A DNA stretch of 6,115 bases from an uncultured Clostridia bacterium (lineage in GTDB: Bacteria > Bacillota > Clostridia > Oscillospirales > Acutalibacteraceae), in NCBI GenBank assembly GCA_947567585.1, contig CANONE010000126.1, positions 1-6,115 of the forward strand, read 5' to 3'. Under the pieces are notes generated by a model. That model was not told the DNA's origin. It was given only the letters and a program-made list of their open reading frames with translations, and did no database searches. Shown one piece after another: positions 5,813 through 6,115 of this stretch. The translations under genes were made by a program, and so were the position numbers. Numbering within the stretch: position 1 is the stretch's first letter; every line of letters starts with the position of its first letter.

Positions 5813-6061
5813 TTAATTGCGAAACTCTGCCTTAGATATCATGAGGCTGGCACAAATGATACCGCAAGGGGCGCTGCGCATACGCCGCCTGATTCTGCCG
5901 CTAACACCCTGCAAAGGTTCCGGCAGGACGATATCGCAAAGACTTTCCGTGATCCTCAGAACTTGAGTGATATTCGGCATGTGGATTTGGAACAAGTTGT
6001 TTTGGACCCCGGCGAAGGATATCTTCGCTCTTTGACGGAGTTGTATAACTCTATTGCTTAG
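5813..6061 (+). pseudogene. Unrecognised gene fragment: C-terminal coding remnant without a start
   Basis: A plus-strand frame is open from 5750 to the TAG at 6059-6061 and reads like real protein over roughly its last 70 residues, including RFRQDDIAKTFRDPQNLSDI and ending LRSLTELYNSIA. Codons in the last 45 or so often follow a purine-first pattern (GAT, GCA, ACT, GAT, AAC, GTG, GTT, GAC), unlike the antisense shadows nearby. There is no ATG or GTG in this frame, and no ribosome binding site near a usable start. The upstream end runs into the regulator promoter, so the 5' part of the gene seems to be lost. The left limit given is arbitrary: the protein-like character fades somewhere between 5813 and 5840. 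I do not recognise the family. An opposite-strand frame at 5813-5995 also exists but has no ribosome binding site. A frameshifted start from the ATG at 5841 (another frame) cannot be excluded. Confidence 0.45.
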
Positions 6062-6071
6062 TTTCTCTCCC

Positions 6072-6100
6072 TTTGCTCCTGTCTAAATTTGATGTATAAT
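6072..6100 (+). promoter_or_regulatory. Probable promoter for a gene beyond the right edge
   Basis: A perfect -10 TATAAT (6095-6100) is preceded by a weak -35 candidate, TTTGCT (6072-6077), with a 17-base spacer. It follows the stop of the coding remnant by ten bases. Transcription would begin near 6107, and no start codon lies within the few bases left, so the gene it serves is outside the window. Confidence 0.55.
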
Positions 6101-6115
6101 GGAGAAAAACCTGCA

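Noticed and set aside
5813..5995. 60-residue minus-strand frame upstream of the regulator
   Set aside because: It has no ribosome binding site, and the opposite strand shows better coding character over the same bases.

Overview
The window looks like chromosomal DNA from a GC-rich member of the Clostridia, of the kind common in gut Oscillospiraceae and Ruminococcaceae. This rests on the strong AGGAGG-type ribosome binding sites, GC-rich coding DNA with sigma-A type promoters, an Agr-style GHKL kinase paired with a LytTR regulator, and a CCA-encoding tRNA followed by an intrinsic terminator. The taxonomic call is inference; no marker gene is present.

Layout. Bases 1-55 are the 3' part of a tRNA-Lys(TTT) on the plus strand, closed by a strong terminator at 57-99. 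Bases 100-420 hold no intact gene. They contain the C-terminal remnant of a PIN-domain toxin-like protein (152-310) and a short stretch of unclear origin. Bases 421-5716 are one minus-strand cassette read from right to left: a LytTR response regulator (5716-4985), a GHKL histidine kinase joined to it by a 4-base GTGA overlap (4988-4236), a 106-base regulatory gap, then two overlapping ABC exporter half-transporters (4129-2282 and 2301-421). Bases 5750-6061 contain a plus-strand reading frame that looks coding but has no start. It is probably the 3' remnant of an unrecognised gene. A consensus -10 promoter at the right edge points to a gene beyond the window.

How the genes work together. The regulator-kinase pair has its own near-consensus promoter. 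The gap before the exporter genes carries an 11-base direct repeat at a 21-base period. The repeat fits the LytTR/AgrA binding consensus in sequence and spacing, and lies just upstream of a weak promoter with a long spacer. The simplest reading is that the kinase phosphorylates the regulator, which then activates the exporter pair. The two ABC proteins are paralogous, both keep complete ATPase motifs, and probably form a heterodimeric exporter. No substrate peptide, peptidase, maturation enzyme or immunity gene is visible, and the kinase has only one membrane helix, so signal and cargo are unknown. The GC-rich cassette sits between lower-GC DNA with gene remnants, beside a tRNA gene, which fits an accessory region that has been rearranged.
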